DNA from: JBNKFQ01 sp050289385
GTDB taxonomy: Bacteria; Pseudomonadota; Gammaproteobacteria; Pseudomonadales; Porticoccaceae
Assembly (NCBI GenBank): GCA_050289385.1
Contig: JBNKFQ010000264.1
Coordinates: forward strand, 1 to 8,509
Reading direction: 5' to 3'
DNA length: 8,509 nt
A model generated the notes under the pieces. That model did no database searches. It was not told the origin of the DNA and saw only the letters and a list, made by a program, of their open reading frames with translations. Of this stretch, positions 7,162 through 8,509 are shown piece by piece (the first letter of the stretch is position 1; each line of letters starts with the position of its first letter). The position numbers were made by a program, and so were the translations under genes.

Positions 7162-7814
7162 GTGTTGCCGGGCAGATGAGAATTGCAGACGCCTCGGGTT
7201 CCGGAGCAGACGGCGGTTTTGATCCATCGAATATTTCTGGCAAGGGAGCGGCTCACAATGCAAGGGCAGGCCTGTTTGTATTGCTGGCGGTAATTACCTC
7301 TGTCTTCTTTTTAACGATCCTGGCATTTTTGATCCGTTCCCAATTTACCGATTGGGAGCCCTTGTCTGCACCGTGGCAATTGTGGATTAACACCACCATG
7401 TTGTTTATGGCAAGTATCGCACTGCAATGGGCACGTGTGGCATCACGCAAGGGCCGAATGCGCACGGTTCGTGAAACCTTGCTGGTCGGTGGGGTATTGT
7501 CCTTCGGTTTTTTGGCAGGTCAATTGTGGGTGTGGTGGCAATTTACAGGCGCCGGTTATTTTGCGTCGTCCAATCCCGCCAATGCCTTTTTTTATCTGTT
7601 AACCGGCTTACACGGCTTGCATTTACTTGGTGGTTTGGTGGCGTGGGCGCGCGTGATGTTCAGACCGTTACAAAAGTCCGGTACTGCCATTGCGCTTTGC
7701 GCCATGTATTGGCATTACCTGTTGGCGCTATGGCTGGTGTTATTTGCATTGCTGACAGCGTCACCGGAATCCTTTGCCGCGTTTGCAGCGCTGTGCGGGT
7801 TTGAGTCTATATAG
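7158..7814 (+). CDS. Cytochrome c oxidase subunit III (5-TM haem-copper oxidase subunit III)
   Basis: Subunit III is the membrane subunit that stabilises subunit I and its proton uptake. The 218-residue product has a polar N-terminus of ~35 residues and five hydrophobic helices (about 37-61, 74-93, 108-130, 140-165 and 177-203). It contains the family segments QLWVWWQF, FYLLTGLHGLHLLGG and YWHYLLALWLVLF. The start overlaps the end of the ctaD remnant (ATGA), with AGAGG seven bases upstream, which implies translational coupling in the original operon. The reading frame is intact. However, with subunit I reduced to a tail, the protein would have no partner from this locus. A second subunit III-like gene follows at once, so I give no symbol, as either copy could be called ctaE/coxC. 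Confidence 0.88.
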   Translation: MSVAGQMRIADASGSGADGGFDPSNISGKGAAHNARAGLFVLLAVITSVFFLTILAFLIRSQFTDWEPLSAPWQLWINTTMLFMASIALQWARVASRKGRMRTVRETLLVGGVLSFGFLAGQLWVWWQFTGAGYFASSNPANAFFYLLTGLHGLHLLGGLVAWARVMFRPLQKSGTAIALCAMYWHYLLALWLVLFALLTASPESFAAFAALCGFESI

Positions 7815-7823
7815 GAGATGGTT

Positions 7824-8371
7824 ATGGACGCTATCCAAAGCCAATCCACCTGGTCCGGCCTGGTTAAAGACTGGTCGTCTGACAAAGAGCCTTCAAAGGG
7901 GTTCCCCGGGGCAAGGTGATGATGTGGATTTTCCTGCTCAGTGACACCTTTATCTTCAGTTGTTTTTTGAAAGGTTACATGACAGTCAGGGCGAGCACTA
8001 CAGTTCCCTGGCCGATTCCAAGCGAAGTATTTGCCCTGACAATTGCTGGGCAGTCAATACCGTTAATTCTAATCGCGATCATGACGTTTGTGTTGATCAG
8101 CAGCAGCGGCACCATGGCGATGGCAGTGAACTACGGGTATCGCCGCGATCGCAAGAAGACAGCCGTATTAATGTTACTGACGGCTTTGCTGGGTGCCACT
8201 TTTGTCAGTATGCAGGCTTTTGAATGGACCAAATTAATTCATGAAGGTGTACGCCCGTGGGGTAATCCGTTGGGCGCAGCCCAGTTTGGCTCAACCTTTT
8301 TTATGATCACCGGCTTTCATGGTTTACACGTGTCGGCGGGTGAAATTTACCTCACGATTGTAGCGCTATGA
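7824..8371 (+). pseudogene. Second cytochrome c oxidase subunit III-like gene, frameshifted and IS-truncated
   Basis: The start at 7824 follows AGGAG (7813-7817) by six bases. The N-terminus MDAIQSQSTWSGLVKDWSSD leads to KGFPGAR and a TGA at 7917-7919. In the next frame the protein resumes at GKVMMWIFLLSDTFIFSCFL, a usual start of the first helix in this family. Adding one base inside CCCCGGGG (7904-7911) restores KGFPWGKVMMWIF, so one base, probably T, has been lost. Downstream there are helices around FALTIAGQSIPLILIAIMTF, TAVLMLLTALLGATFVSMQAF and FFMITGFHGLHVSAGEIYLTIVAL, and the frame then stops at 8369-8371. Family members continue past this point with at least one more helix; here the sequence passes into an IS3-type end. 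Two separate lesions suggest a dead gene, although the single-base loss could be a sequencing error. Confidence 0.8.
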
Positions 8372-8373
8372 CG

Positions 8374-8509
8374 TGGTCCAGCTTTTCTGTACACCCCAGT
8401 TAAGCAGCTTTTCTCATCGGCATCATCTCAGTTTCATACCGGGCCGGACTCTTGTACCCCAAGTATGAGTGAAGCCGATCCGTGTTGTACCACATCGATA
8501 TGTAGTGCA
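8374..8509 (-). mobile_element. IS3-family insertion sequence, right end (continues beyond window)
   Basis: From about 8374 (TGGTCCAGC...) the sequence stops resembling oxidase and contains an IS3-type transposase C-terminus on the minus strand. IS3-family ends begin with TG. The exact boundary is uncertain; TGACG at 8369 is an alternative. The transposase stop lies ~27 bp inside this end, as is usual. The other end and the target duplication lie outside the window. Confidence 0.7.
8400..8509 (-). CDS. IS3-family transposase (OrfB/rve integrase), C-terminal fragment
   Basis: Read on the minus strand from the window edge to the TAA at 8402-8400, the 36 visible residues include YISMWYNTDRLHSYLGYKSP and then ARYE. 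This is the hallmark C-terminal segment of IS3-family DDE transposases (the YxxxWYNxxRxHSxLGYxSPxxYE pattern), just after the catalytic Glu helix. The N-terminal part, the DDE triad and any OrfA frameshift site lie beyond the window. The enzyme catalyses copy-out/paste-in transposition of the element that interrupts the oxidase subunit III-like gene. Confidence 0.85.
   Translation of the reverse strand, partial: HYISMWYNTDRLHSYLGYKSPARYETEMMPMRKAA

Noticed and set aside
7916..8371. Separate gene starting at GTG 7916
   Set aside because: The frame lacks the N-terminus of the subunit III-like family, which is found just upstream in another frame from 7824. One frameshifted gene explains both.

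Overview
The window looks like a chromosomal segment of a gammaproteobacterium of intermediate GC. The support is a LexA box of the CTGT-N8-ACAG type, an E. coli-like DinB, and a caa3-type oxidase locus of proteobacterial style. A marine or cellulolytic lineage such as Cellvibrionales is possible, but this is only an impression. No rRNA, tRNA, CRISPR array or phage module was seen.

Left part (1-4130): the 3' end of a serine beta-lactamase-like hydrolase is followed 20 bp later by a large exported two-part protein, a TolB-like PD40 beta-propeller fused to an amidohydrolase. The two genes probably form one operon, closed by a modest hairpin terminator.

Middle (4131-5596): dinB (DNA polymerase IV) is preceded by a textbook LexA operator inside a perfect 28-bp palindrome, so it should be SOS-induced. 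It is followed by a non-coding stretch of about 280 bp. That stretch holds a ~142-bp element bounded by long inverted repeats (MITE or REP/BIME-like) and a short degenerate heptamer repeat.

Right part (5597-8509): a decaying cytochrome c oxidase (caa3/aa3-type) operon. Subunit II (CuA domain plus one full cytochrome c domain) runs into a second cytochrome c domain that is cut just after its CxxCH motif. There it joins, out of frame, the last ~80 codons of subunit I (ctaD). Almost all of the catalytic subunit, including its haem and CuB ligands, is therefore missing. A complete 5-TM subunit III follows with ATGA coupling. A second subunit III-like gene comes next; it carries a one-base frameshift and is cut off by an IS3-family insertion sequence, whose transposase C-terminus is read on the minus strand at the window edge.

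The main point of interest is this degraded oxidase operon: three separate lesions (large deletion, frameshift, IS insertion) lie beside intact reading frames. No clearly new biological system was found. The inverted-repeat element downstream of dinB is the least explained structure.
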